A stretch of DNA of 64,000 nt, taken from the NCBI RefSeq assembly GCF_009617585.1, contig NZ_WIXI01000042.1, forward strand, positions 177,145 to 241,144. Direction: 5' to 3'. The stretch comes from Endobacterium cereale (GTDB lineage: Bacteria; Pseudomonadota; Alphaproteobacteria; Rhizobiales; Rhizobiaceae). Positions 11,201 through 19,101 of this stretch are shown here, piece after piece. Made by a program: the position numbers and the translations under genes. Below the pieces are notes generated by a model, which was given only the letters and a program-made list of their open reading frames with translations, had not been told where the DNA came from and made no database searches. Within the stretch, counting starts at the first letter, position 1; each line of letters starts with the position of its first letter.

Positions 11201-11515
11201 AACACGACGTTCACTACGCTTGGTCTGAGAGGTTCATCCGATTTCGTGCTGGGCGGTATGGCCACTGTGGCAAGCGGTACGATCGGCTGGCGGCACGCTT
11301 ATGGCGACATCGACCCAGCTTCGCGCCTGGCCTTCGCGGGCAGTGACAGCTACACCATTCGGGGCTCCTCGATCTCGCAGGATGCTTTCCTTCTGCAACT
11401 TGGGCTCGCCATGGACATCGCAGAAAACACGACGCTCGGCATCAACTACAATGGTGAATTTAGCGGCGACGGTACGGTCAATTCGGTCGACGCCAAGCTG
11501 AACGTTCGCTTCTGA
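8288..11515 (+). CDS. Autotransporter outer-membrane protein (type Va secretion) with proline-rich linker
   Basis: 1075 residues. The start is a TTG at 8288 preceded by a strong GGAGGGA at 8274-8280. A long signal peptide (hydrophobic core about residues 12-38, ending PQAVAQ) is followed by a beta-helical passenger rich in Gly, Ser, Thr and Asp, with pertactin-like repeats (SGKLLVTGAGSVVSA, GDGTLIVEGAGKVDAKT). Residues about 633-690 are a linker built from PPVTPEPPVTEP units. The C-terminal part, from about residue 800 (PVWSAWGQVFGSW) to the terminal KLNVRF, is the 12-strand autotransporter barrel ending in Phe. It is expected to display or release an adhesin-like passenger at the cell surface. 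It is monocistronic. Confidence 0.9.
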   Translation: MKTRFNSAGHYLALTSSTTLTAAISLTAAVVSFSPQAVAQDADDYIHDNGNVTWGTSQSFPDDWIIGLNNAGVTASILDGAKVSVARRAIIAGLEGSQATVTVSGPGSELNVVRSSIIPGNTLTIGGGCNGYSVTCVTGGDGTLIVEGAGKVDAKTVLMADGQKSSGKLLVTGAGSVVSADYLGALAWAANPSAITIEKSGSVLTNTTSIGQHAPTDGQTNIQIKGEGSNWINTGHFDLEGLLSVEEGGTLRTNTLTINDDAELLVSGDKSSLTASGGMLIAGNSHLVVANGANVDSGSAINVGKDGYLVLGGQVNTDALAGEAKAITTVAAGRVDAKTIINFNSSGTGRIVFNHTNSAYLFSNKLAGDGSIVSLAGETVLSGDLTGFASYDSYEGGVIVDGGSKLALKGDLGTAIRGDSDTSPETTAFRIKNGTLTIGGETGQIVTNFQGSEIYNSRVDIWGENRNAERQTTDAYGTLAGSGTVGSTTVDKGARISPGDIDSPLGKVTVRGALDFKDGSIYAVDVAGNGQSDTIAVETVKRYVSVNDDGSKNFIDGYGTTTIGNNTSVEVTALDAATSYQTGQSYTILTSEGGITGSFADAISKSAFLNVALDQREKAIDLKIAVKNGGTQPPVDPEPPVTPEPPVTEPPVTPEPPVTEPPVTPEPPVTPQPPVTPPTNPGNPETGLFDSVADSSNQVAVARSLNSLQQSGESLALYNRLLLLSADEARTAFDQLSGEAHASAKSGLITGSGITRDVLNGRMRSASGGVASQPPAALNYWDNGRWAKDDPTAAILKGPREPVWSAWGQVFGSWSDINGQGGVAGTDVSTGGIITGIDRLFGEDTRIGLFAGYSRSSFKVNDRTSSTDSDNYHIGLYGGTEWGALAFRSGVSYTLHELSSKRSVIFPGVSQTLASDYDAGSFQAYGELGYKIDLTGAALEPFVNLAHVSLHSDGFSETGGSAALTMGGDTTNTTFTTLGLRGSSDFVLGGMATVASGTIGWRHAYGDIDPASRLAFAGSDSYTIRGSSISQDAFLLQLGLAMDIAENTTLGINYNGEFSGDGTVNSVDAKLNVRF

Positions 11516-11537
11516 CCAGTGCAGTGTATTCGATCCT

Positions 11538-11568
11538 GCCCATGGCGGCTTTTCCAGCCGCCATGGGC
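11538..11568 (+). terminator. Strong stem-loop after the autotransporter gene
   Basis: GCCCATGGCGGCT (11538-11550) pairs perfectly over 13 bp with AGCCGCCATGGGC (11556-11568), loop TTTCC, followed by ATTTGTGTT. It closes the autotransporter transcription unit. Confidence 0.7.
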
Positions 11569-11659
11569 ATTTGTGTTCTCCACTTCGTCTAAATGACTTT
11601 CTTACGGGAGCGGCCCCGACAATAGTCGTGTTCGGCCAGAGTGATTCAGGGGTGGATGA

Positions 11660-13348
11660 GTGTTTACGATATTGGGAAATGCCCTAAGCTGGCGAAGGAA
11701 AAAGAGTACCGCTGATTATGATGCGGAACGCGGCCAGGCTATCATTCGCATGGTGCTGGTACCGACCATCCTTATTTACATGACGGGCGTACTTTTCGTC
11801 CGCAACGATCCAGAACGTTCCTTCATCTATTTCACCCTGGCGGTGGCGTTCTTTTATATACCCTATTCCCTGCTGTTGCTGATCGACGTCCTAAAACGGC
11901 CCGGTGCAAAGGTGCTGCGCCGAAGCCTGTCTCTCCTGCACGACTATTCCGGAATTACTTTCGGTATGAGTGTAGGCGGCCAATACACGTTGCCTGTCTT
12001 CGCAGTGCTTTTGTGGGTCACCGTCGGTTACGGTGTGCGTTACGGTTCGCGCTACCTTCTTGTCGCTTCCATCTGTGCATTGGCCTCTTTGGCTGTAACT
12101 CTCGTCAACAACACCTACTGGCAGGAAAACCTTCTACTGGTGCTGACACTGACCTTAACCACTATTCTTGTGCCCACCTATCTTTTCAGCCTGTTGAGCG
12201 AAATCCACCGATCTCACCGGCTCGCAATGGAAGCGAGTGCTGCAAAATCGCGTTTCCTTGCCCAGGCCAGCCACGACCTGCGCCAACCAATCCACGCCAT
12301 CAGCCTTTTCACCGCATGTCTTCGCGATGCCGGGCTCCTTCCAGGACAGCGGCAATTGGTTGAAAATATCGATCGGTCGCTTCAGAGCGTATCCGGGCTT
12401 TTCCGCTCTCTTCTGGATATTTCGACACTTGATAGCGGCAAGGTCGTCTTGCGCTCCGAGATCGCATCTATGCATGACCTTGTCGGGCACATCCTCCAAC
12501 AAAATTCCCAGGGCGCCGACTGGGCGGGCGTAGAATTACGATCAGTCGACTGCAGGCTGCACGTCTTCACCGATCCGACCATGCTGACGACGATGCTCCA
12601 GAACATTCTGACCAACGCTTTCAAATATGCTCCTGGTCGGCCGGTTCTGATCGGCTGCCGAAGGCGCGGCGGTAACCTTGATATCGAGATCCATGATCGC
12701 GGCAAAGGTATCAGCAGCGAACATCTTGATCAGGTTTTTGACGAATTTTATCAGGTTCGGGAGCGAGGAGACCGGGACATAGAGGGGGTCGGCCTTGGCT
12801 TGTCCATCGTAAGGCGCATGGCCTACCTCATGGGGCTCACGGTGGAAATACAGTCCCGAGAAAAACACGGGACGACGGTCGTCATTGGTGGTTTGACCAT
12901 CACAGAACCGCCCTCTCCCGTGCCCATGGCCAATCGCACGAGTGTTGGCTCGGTTCTTGAAGGTTTGCGGGTCCTGTTGATCGAAGACAATACGGACGTA
13001 CTCAGCGCCACCGCCGCCCTGCTTCAACGCTGGGGTTGCATAGTCCAGGCAGAAACATCGCCACCGCTGACGTCAGTCTCATGCGACGTTATCCTTACCG
13101 ACTACGACCTCGGATATGGGACGACCGGTGCAGACAGCATTCGCCAGGTACGCGCAGCCGCTGGTCGAAACATACCGGCGATCGTCATGACGGGCCATGA
13201 TGAAAACCGAATTCGCGAAGACATGGGCGAGTATGCAATCCCGATACTGTGCAAACCCGTTCGCCCGGCGGAGCTTCGTTCCACCCTTGCATCCGTGCGT
13301 GTTCGCAACCGACAGGAACGTTCCAACGGCATGGCCGTCAGGACATGA
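11660..13348 (+). CDS. Membrane-bound hybrid sensor histidine kinase
   Basis: 562 residues, GTG start with CAGGGGTGG just upstream. About six membrane segments occupy residues 30-180. The kinase part has the variant H-box [15 protein letters not shown] with His205, an N-box around Asn315-Asn319, G1 DRGKG (347-351) and G2 GVGLGLS (377-383). A C-terminal receiver domain (about 436-548) carries acidic pocket E442/D443, phospho-acceptor Asp481 (VILTDYDLG) and Lys532. It should autophosphorylate on sensing a membrane signal and pass phosphate within itself or to a partner. The convergent LuxR-type regulator is the most likely partner. The signal is unknown. Confidence 0.88.
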   Translation: MFTILGNALSWRRKKSTADYDAERGQAIIRMVLVPTILIYMTGVLFVRNDPERSFIYFTLAVAFFYIPYSLLLLIDVLKRPGAKVLRRSLSLLHDYSGITFGMSVGGQYTLPVFAVLLWVTVGYGVRYGSRYLLVASICALASLAVTLVNNTYWQENLLLVLTLTLTTILVPTYLFSLLSEIHRSHRLAMEASAAKSRFLAQASHDLRQPIHAISLFTACLRDAGLLPGQRQLVENIDRSLQSVSGLFRSLLDISTLDSGKVVLRSEIASMHDLVGHILQQNSQGADWAGVELRSVDCRLHVFTDPTMLTTMLQNILTNAFKYAPGRPVLIGCRRRGGNLDIEIHDRGKGISSEHLDQVFDEFYQVRERGDRDIEGVGLGLSIVRRMAYLMGLTVEIQSREKHGTTVVIGGLTITEPPSPVPMANRTSVGSVLEGLRVLLIEDNTDVLSATAALLQRWGCIVQAETSPPLTSVSCDVILTDYDLGYGTTGADSIRQVRAAAGRNIPAIVMTGHDENRIREDMGEYAIPILCKPVRPAELRSTLASVRVRNRQERSNGMAVRT

Positions 13349-13961
13349 GGATGCCGTTACTGTAAGCTTTGGCAACGGCACCGGTTCGGGTGTTCACATC
13401 CAACGCCCGTAGAAGTGCGGATACATGAATGCGGACAGTAAAGGGTGATATCCCGAGAATGAGGGCGATTTCCTTGTTTGACTTGCCTTCGACTATAAGC
13501 CCCAGAACATCGCTTTGACGTTGTGTGAGAACAGGCTTTTCGCTTTCCATCAGAATATCGGCTTGCGAACTGGTCTTCACCACGACATCGCCATCACAAA
13601 TGGAAGCGATCGCCGAGAGTATATCGCTTGCGGAAACGCTTTTGTTGATGAAACCGTCCATTCCCGTATCCATGACATTCTGGATTGTTCGCGGGTCATT
13701 GAGCATGGAAACAACGACTATGGATGACTTCGGAAATTCCTGTCGCAAATCCGACAGAGATTGTTCGATGTTCAATCCGGGAAACAGAAGATCGATCACC
13801 ATCAGGAATGGCGGCAAACCACATCTTGATGCCGCTAAAACCTCATCCAGGGTTCCTGCTTCCACGATATCTGCTTCTGGAAAGATCTGGCGTATGAGTT
13901 GCGAAAGACCGTCTCGAAAGACAGGGTGATCATCCCCGAGGACAATACGTTTGTTAGGCAC
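13338..13961 (-). CDS. LuxR/NarL family response regulator
   Basis: About 207 residues: an N-terminal receiver domain ([11 protein letters not shown] acidic pair, phospho-acceptor Asp in [19 protein letters not shown] lysine) and a C-terminal LuxR helix-turn-helix ([21 protein letters not shown], then [13 protein letters not shown]). It should bind DNA when phosphorylated. The GTG at 13961 was preferred because GGGGGAGAGAG precedes it; an ATG at 13994 would add 11 residues. The last 11 bp overlap, tail to tail, the end of the convergent hybrid kinase gene, its probable partner. Confidence 0.85.
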   Translation of the reverse strand: MPNKRIVLGDDHPVFRDGLSQLIRQIFPEADIVEAGTLDEVLAASRCGLPPFLMVIDLLFPGLNIEQSLSDLRQEFPKSSIVVVSMLNDPRTIQNVMDTGMDGFINKSVSASDILSAIASICDGDVVVKTSSQADILMESEKPVLTQRQSDVLGLIVEGKSNKEIALILGISPFTVRIHVSALLRALDVNTRTGAVAKAYSNGILMS

Positions 13962-14083
13962 TCTATACTCTCTCCCCCGATTGCGACCTCGCAAGCCGCT
14001 TGACCTTATGTCATATGATGACAGTTCCTTGCATTAGCACACTTGTATTATTGACCTGATGTCATTCAGGCACCTGAAATTTC

Positions 14084-14112
14084 GATAAGATGACTTTCAT
14101 TATCAGCTTATC
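14084..14112. promoter_or_regulatory. Dyad upstream of the FecI-type sigma gene, possible iron operator
   Basis: GATAAG (14084-14089) and CTTATC (14107-14112) form an inverted repeat around TTTCATTATC. A second short dyad, CCTGA/TCAGG, is at 14055-14070. The gap controls a siderophore uptake locus, so an iron-responsive repressor (RirA, Irr or Fur type) is expected here, but neither element is a clean match to a known consensus. Confidence 0.25.
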
Positions 14113-14148
14113 TTGATCTCGAGAACCTAAAGGTGTTAGCAGCGCGTT

Positions 14149-14661
14149 ATGGAAAGCGCCGAACACCCGGAAATTTTGCAGACTTATATGGGCGTGCGTG
14201 CTCGCCTGACACGCGTGATTTACAGACGTGTCCGTTGCACCGCGACCACCGCAGACCTCATGCAAGATACCTTCCTCCGGTTCTGGGAACGGCCCAATGT
14301 GCTGCGGGATGTCGCCGACCTTGCCGGTTACTTCATGGTGACCGGTCGAAATCTCGCTCTCGATCACGAACGCCGCAAGAAGATCGCGCCATTCGTTGAT
14401 GGCATCGAAGGTTTGGAATCCATATCCGACCCGACGCCATCGGCCGAAACAGCGACAATGGACAGGCAGGAACTGCGCCGTCTGCAGGTCGGCATCGAAA
14501 AGCTTCCGCCGCAGGCGCGACAGGTCTTCATGCTTTCACGCCTGGAAGGTCTGACATATGTTCAAATCGGCGAACAATTGGGCATATCTCCCAAAACCGT
14601 TTTCGGGCATATGGTCGTCGCGCTTGACCGGTTACGTGCGGAGATGAAGACCGGCGACTGA
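14149..14661 (+). CDS. FecI-like ECF RNA polymerase sigma factor
   Basis: 170 residues with the two ECF sigma domains: region 2 (residues about 15-75, TADLMQDTFLRFWERP binding core polymerase and the -10 element) and region 4 (about 115-165, LPPQARQVFMLSRLEGLTY followed by a helix-turn-helix IGEQLGISPKTVFGHM). FecI-type sigma factors transcribe the adjacent receptor gene when released by a FecR protein. It is first in an order of sigma, anti-sigma, receptor, 25 bases before the FecR gene. Ribosome binding site is weak. Confidence 0.92.
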   Translation: MESAEHPEILQTYMGVRARLTRVIYRRVRCTATTADLMQDTFLRFWERPNVLRDVADLAGYFMVTGRNLALDHERRKKIAPFVDGIEGLESISDPTPSAETATMDRQELRRLQVGIEKLPPQARQVFMLSRLEGLTYVQIGEQLGISPKTVFGHMVVALDRLRAEMKTGD

Positions 14662-14686
14662 GGTCTGGCGCGACTGGTTTTCAACA

Positions 14687-15643
14687 ATGAGGCGGCGGAT
14701 GCAGAACGTATCCCACCACACTAACCGTTCCGCCGAAGAGACCGACCTGTCAAGGCGGGCTGCCGAGTGGTTCGCCTTACTTCTGGACGACGATGCCACC
14801 GCCAATGATCGCGCCGATTTTCGCACATGGCTGGAAAGCGACCCCGCACATGTCAAGGCTTACGCCGAACTCGAACGTCTCTGGCTGGGCTCTTCTGCCC
14901 TTCCTGAAGTCGCCCCGCCTCCGTCTCCCACCCGCCGCCGCGTCATAAAAGCCGGTGGTGCCGCAGTCATCATCGGCACCGTGGGCCTTGGTAGCATCTC
15001 CTATCTGAATTCCTCGCGGGGCGACTATCGCACCGCAGTTGGTGAAACGACCCGGATCACTCTCCCGGACGGATCAGTAGCCGAACTTTCGACCGCGACG
15101 GCCATCTCCGTGGACTTCACTGCCAGCCGAAGAGCGGTTCAGTTGCATGAAGGCGAGGCCTATTTTACTGTTTCAGCCGATGCGCAGCGGCCATTCACGG
15201 TCGTTGCGGGAGCACTTGAAACCACCGCCTTGGGCACTCAGTTCTCGGTCGCCATCCACGACAATGCCATATCGGTCGCAGTCGCTGAACATTCCGTGCG
15301 GGTAACCTCTCCCTTTGAGAAGCAGGATGTTTTCGAGGGGCAATCTATTCTGTTTGCCGATAACCGCCTGTCTATGCCGACGGAAACCGATGTCGGCTCG
15401 CAGCTTTCCTGGCGTGATGGCAAACTCGTTTTCATTTCCACACCGTTCGAACATGCAGTCGCATCTCTGGCAAAATGGCGGCGCGGCAAGATAATCGTCA
15501 TGGACAAGGCGCTGGCGCGACGCCCCGTCAGCATCATCGTCGATATAAGACGTGCCGGCAAGATATTGGAAACGCTGGAAAATGGCTTGCCGATCCGTAT
15601 CGACACCTATTCACCCTGGCTGACACTGATCTATCCCCGGTAA
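14687..15643 (+). CDS. FecR-like anti-sigma factor / transmembrane signal relay
   Basis: 318 residues. The cytoplasmic N-terminus (about residues 20-70, RRAAEWFALLLDDDA and FRTWLESDPAHVKAYAELE) is the sigma-binding DUF4880 segment. Residues 82-88 (TRRRVIK) and the following hydrophobic stretch to about 106 resemble a Tat-type membrane segment. The periplasmic FecR domain (about 115-215, GETTRITLPDGS, AVQLHEGEAYF) and a C-terminal STN-like lobe follow. It should hold FecI inactive until the loaded receptor signals across the periplasm. An alternative ATG 12 bases downstream has GAGGCGGCGG before it. Confidence 0.9.
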   Translation: MRRRMQNVSHHTNRSAEETDLSRRAAEWFALLLDDDATANDRADFRTWLESDPAHVKAYAELERLWLGSSALPEVAPPPSPTRRRVIKAGGAAVIIGTVGLGSISYLNSSRGDYRTAVGETTRITLPDGSVAELSTATAISVDFTASRRAVQLHEGEAYFTVSADAQRPFTVVAGALETTALGTQFSVAIHDNAISVAVAEHSVRVTSPFEKQDVFEGQSILFADNRLSMPTETDVGSQLSWRDGKLVFISTPFEHAVASLAKWRRGKIIVMDKALARRPVSIIVDIRRAGKILETLENGLPIRIDTYSPWLTLIYPR

Positions 15644-15664
15644 AAAAGTTTTAGAATCGACCGA

Positions 15665-15693
15665 GGTTTTTCAGGGCCTGCGGCGTCCCCTAT
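15665..15693 (+). promoter_or_regulatory. Candidate FecI-dependent promoter for the receptor gene
   Basis: GGTTTTTCAGG (15665-15675) and CGTCCCC (15683 onward) lie 30-60 bases before the receptor start. A T-rich -35 with a CGTCC -10 element is typical of FecI-regulated receptor promoters in other proteobacteria. The match is by eye only. Confidence 0.3.
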
Positions 15694-15722
15694 TCAAGAG
15701 GCCCGAAAGATTTCGAGCCGGG

Positions 15723-18209
15723 ATGCGTTTGCAGGGGGCAAAACGAGTGGTGAAACATTCTCAGATCAATCGCGGTCATCTTGAACGGTTGCGCGGCGTG
15801 CTGCTGACTGCCTGTGTGGGCTTTGCACCATTTGTCCTGCCGACCAGCGCCGAGGCCCAGGCGGGCAGAAATTATACGTTCGCCATCACCAGCCAGCCGC
15901 TGTCGAGCGCGTTGGTCCGCTATTCGTCGATTACAGGCATCGACGTGGCATTCGATGGACGGCTGCCGTCAAATCTGCGCACCACCGGCCTGAACGGCAA
16001 TCTGGCCGCCGAGGACGGGCTTTCACGCCTGCTCGCAGGGACCGGCCTGACCTATCGTTTCACCACCGCAACAACAGTGCTGCTGGTCAACCCCAAGGCA
16101 TCCGCTGCGAATGCACCGGCCGACGGCTCCACCGTTCTGCAGACGATCAATGTTGTCGGAGAACAGGCCCGTGGGCCGGTGCAGGGTTTCGTGGCGACGC
16201 AAAGCGCAACGGGGACGAAAACCGACACCTCCCTCAAGAACACCCCGCAGGCGATCAACGTGGTGACGAGAGACCAGATGGCCGCCCAAGGGTCCGCTAC
16301 CCTGACGCAGGCGTTCCGTTACACGCCCGGCGTCATCAGCCAGTATGGCGATGACTCCCGCTATGACTGGTTCACGATCCGTGGTTTCCGCCCGGGCCGA
16401 TATCTCGATGGCCTGCGCCTGCCCTTCGGTTCGCGCGGTTATGCGCAGCCACGTGTCGAACCTTTCAGCCTGGAGCGTGCGGAGGTCCTGAAAGGACCAT
16501 CCTCCGTTTTATATGGTCAGGGCGAGCCGGGCGGCCTGATCAACATGGTCTCGAAACGCCCGAGCACGACGGCGAAAAATCAGGTCGAACTGCAGCTGGG
16601 GACCGACAGCCGTGTCCAGACGGCATTTGACGTCGGCGGCGCCGTCACTGCAGACGATACCATTCTCTACCGCGTGGTCGGCGTCGGCCGCCTGACTGAC
16701 ACGCAGTATGATTTCGTCGAAGAGAAAAAGGCCTATATCGCGCCATCCCTGTCCTTCAAGCCGGATGACGCGACATCCTTCACCCTTTACGGAAGCTACC
16801 AGCACATCGACTCGCCCGGCGGCGGCGGTGCTCCTGCCCTGCCTGCCAACGGAACGCTTTACACGGGTGTCTATCCGGAACTGCCACGCGGCGCGTTCCC
16901 CGGCGAACCCGGATACGACCATTACAAGAGCGACCAGGTTTCTCTCGGCTACGAATTCGAACATGAATTCGATGAAACCTGGACCGTGCGACAAAACCTG
17001 CGCTTCTCCTACATCGATACTGACAGCCAGCGCGTCCAGCCGGCTTGCATATTCAGCTGCAGCTCGACCGGCTTTGACCGTTACGCCTGGGCCTTCCCGG
17101 AAAGCGCCCGCTCCGTCACGCTCGACAATCAGGCCGTGGCACATTTCTCGACTGGCGACGTGTCCCACACAGCCCTATTCGGCCTCGACTACTCCTATGA
17201 AAGCAGCCGCTTCGAGGAATCCTCGCTATCTCCGATTTTCGCGCCGTTCAACGGCCAAAATCCAGTCTACGGCGCGACCGCGATCACCCGCCCGGCCGTC
17301 AACACACGCATCGATCAGCAGCGCAGCCAGGTCGGTCTGTATGCGCAGGATCAGGTGGAATGGGACCACTTCGTGTTTTCGCTTGGCGGGCGATATGACT
17401 GGGCCAATACCGACACCCGGACGAGGATCCGCAGCGGCGGATCGGATGTCAGCGTCAATCAGCGTGACGGGCAATTCACCTGGCGCACCGGTCTCGTCTA
17501 CAACTTCGACAACGGCATCTCGCCCTATCTTGGTTATTCGACATCCTTCAATCCGGCGAGCGGCACCGACCGCAACAAGAAGGCTTTCGATCCCACAACG
17601 GGCGAGCAGTTCGAAGTTGGCGTCAAATACCAGCCTGAAGGCAGCAACAGCTTCGTCACCCTATCGGCCTATCACCTGACACAGGACAATGTGCTGACAC
17701 CCGAGACGGAACCCGGTTTCACCAGCTATCGCATTCAGACTGGCCAGGTCACCATGCGCGGCTTGGAGTTGGAAGGCAAAGCCGAAATCAACGACAGTCT
17801 GTCGGTCCTCGCATCCTACGCCTACACGGACAGCGAGATCACAGAAGACAGCGCCAACAAAGGCAAGCGTTTCGCCTTCGTGCCAAGTCATCAGGCATCC
17901 GTATGGCTGGACTACACGCTCCAGACCTCGACCGCATGGGATGGCCTGAGCCTGGGCGGCGGTGCGCGTTACATCGGCCAGACCTATGGTGACAACGCCA
18001 ACAAGTTCGACATCCCGGCCTATACCGTTTTCGATGCCGCAGTCCGGTACGATTTCGGCAAGGCAAACCCGAAACTCGAGGGCCTGAAAGCTTCGATCAA
18101 TGTCAGCAACCTGTTCGACAAAAAATATGTGTCGACCTGCATTGCGGCGACGGGGTGCTATTGGGGCGAAGGCCGCAGCGTTTATGCCACGCTGAAATAC
18201 AGCTGGTAA
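15723..18209 (+). CDS. TonB-dependent ferric siderophore receptor with STN signalling domain
   Basis: 828 residues. After a signal peptide ending near TSAEAQA come an STN domain (about 50-125, FAITSQPLSSALVRYSSITGIDVAF), which touches FecR, a TonB-box region, the plug (about 175-285, TPQAINVVTRDQM, LKGPSSVLYGQGEPGGLINMVSK) and a 22-strand barrel ending in LKYSW. Cys pairs in PACIFSCSS and CIAATGC suggest surface-loop disulfides. It imports a ferric siderophore across the outer membrane and also reports its occupancy to FecR/FecI. The FhuD/FhuB genes downstream suggest a hydroxamate siderophore such as ferrichrome or ferrioxamine. Confidence 0.93.
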   Translation: MRLQGAKRVVKHSQINRGHLERLRGVLLTACVGFAPFVLPTSAEAQAGRNYTFAITSQPLSSALVRYSSITGIDVAFDGRLPSNLRTTGLNGNLAAEDGLSRLLAGTGLTYRFTTATTVLLVNPKASAANAPADGSTVLQTINVVGEQARGPVQGFVATQSATGTKTDTSLKNTPQAINVVTRDQMAAQGSATLTQAFRYTPGVISQYGDDSRYDWFTIRGFRPGRYLDGLRLPFGSRGYAQPRVEPFSLERAEVLKGPSSVLYGQGEPGGLINMVSKRPSTTAKNQVELQLGTDSRVQTAFDVGGAVTADDTILYRVVGVGRLTDTQYDFVEEKKAYIAPSLSFKPDDATSFTLYGSYQHIDSPGGGGAPALPANGTLYTGVYPELPRGAFPGEPGYDHYKSDQVSLGYEFEHEFDETWTVRQNLRFSYIDTDSQRVQPACIFSCSSTGFDRYAWAFPESARSVTLDNQAVAHFSTGDVSHTALFGLDYSYESSRFEESSLSPIFAPFNGQNPVYGATAITRPAVNTRIDQQRSQVGLYAQDQVEWDHFVFSLGGRYDWANTDTRTRIRSGGSDVSVNQRDGQFTWRTGLVYNFDNGISPYLGYSTSFNPASGTDRNKKAFDPTTGEQFEVGVKYQPEGSNSFVTLSAYHLTQDNVLTPETEPGFTSYRIQTGQVTMRGLELEGKAEINDSLSVLASYAYTDSEITEDSANKGKRFAFVPSHQASVWLDYTLQTSTAWDGLSLGGGARYIGQTYGDNANKFDIPAYTVFDAAVRYDFGKANPKLEGLKASINVSNLFDKKYVSTCIAATGCYWGEGRSVYATLKYSW

Positions 18210-18234
18210 ATCCGTGCCGGGCATTCAGACGGGC

Positions 18235-19101
18235 ATGACCGACCATAGACTGACGCGGCGGCAATTTGCCACCGCGTTGGCGGCCGTCATGGTGCCGGCA
18301 TTCCCGATGGCGGCTGCCACCACGCCGAGAATTGCGGTTTTGGACTGGGGCTGGGCGGAAAGTCTTCTTGCCTTGCAGGTCGCGCCGCTCGCCGTTGCGG
18401 AAGCCCCTCTTTATGGCGACCGCGTCGTCGTGCCGGCGCTGCCCGGCGATACGATCGATCTTGGCCTCAGATCCTGGCCGAACATGGAACTGTTGCGAGA
18501 TCTCAAGCCGGACCTGATCCTTGCACAGGCCGGTTACGGCGTTTCGGCAGCCCGGTTGAACGAAATCGCCCCGACACTGGCATTGCCACTCTACAGCACC
18601 GAGCGAAAACCGTTGCAGGCGGCTGATGACGCCATTCGAGAGATCGCGGCCCGCATTGGCAAGGAGACGGCCGCCGCCGATTATCTACAGCATTCCTATG
18701 CCCGCCTCGACGCCGTCGGTCGTGCGGCAAAAGCCTATGACGGACGGCCGGTGCTGATCATCAAGTTCGCAGATGACCGTGTCATCGACATCTATGGGCC
18801 CGGCGGCCTGTTCGACGACGTCTTAAACCGCATCGGAATCGCCAATGCCTGGGACGGGCCGACCAACAATTGGGGTTTTGCCACCGCAGGGCTGGAGGCG
18901 ATCGGCCGTTATCCGGACGCGCGCGTCATCATCATCGAGCCGGGACCGTCGGGAACGCTGCTTGAAAGCGCACTGTGGCAATCGTTACCTGCTGTTCGCG
19001 CAGGCCTCGTGACGATGATCCCGCCCACATGGGTTTTTGGCGCCTTTCCATCGGCCATGCGTTTTGCCGAGGTTTTGCGGCACGGGCTTGGCATATCATG
19101 A
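18235..19101 (+). CDS. FhuD-like siderophore ABC transporter substrate-binding protein
   Basis: About 288 residues. The N-terminus carries a twin-arginine style signal (LTRRQFATALAAVMVPAFPMAAA). The mature part is a class III (helical backbone) binding protein with IAVLDWGWAESLLAL, LKPDLILAQAGYG, and a C-terminal WVFGAFPSAMRFAEVL segment typical of FhuD. It passes a ferric hydroxamate from the receptor to the FhuB-like permease. The ATG at 18235 was chosen; a GTG at 18214 is possible. Its stop overlaps the permease start (ATGA), showing translational coupling. Confidence 0.85.
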   Translation: MTDHRLTRRQFATALAAVMVPAFPMAAATTPRIAVLDWGWAESLLALQVAPLAVAEAPLYGDRVVVPALPGDTIDLGLRSWPNMELLRDLKPDLILAQAGYGVSAARLNEIAPTLALPLYSTERKPLQAADDAIREIAARIGKETAAADYLQHSYARLDAVGRAAKAYDGRPVLIIKFADDRVIDIYGPGGLFDDVLNRIGIANAWDGPTNNWGFATAGLEAIGRYPDARVIIIEPGPSGTLLESALWQSLPAVRAGLVTMIPPTWVFGAFPSAMRFAEVLRHGLGIS

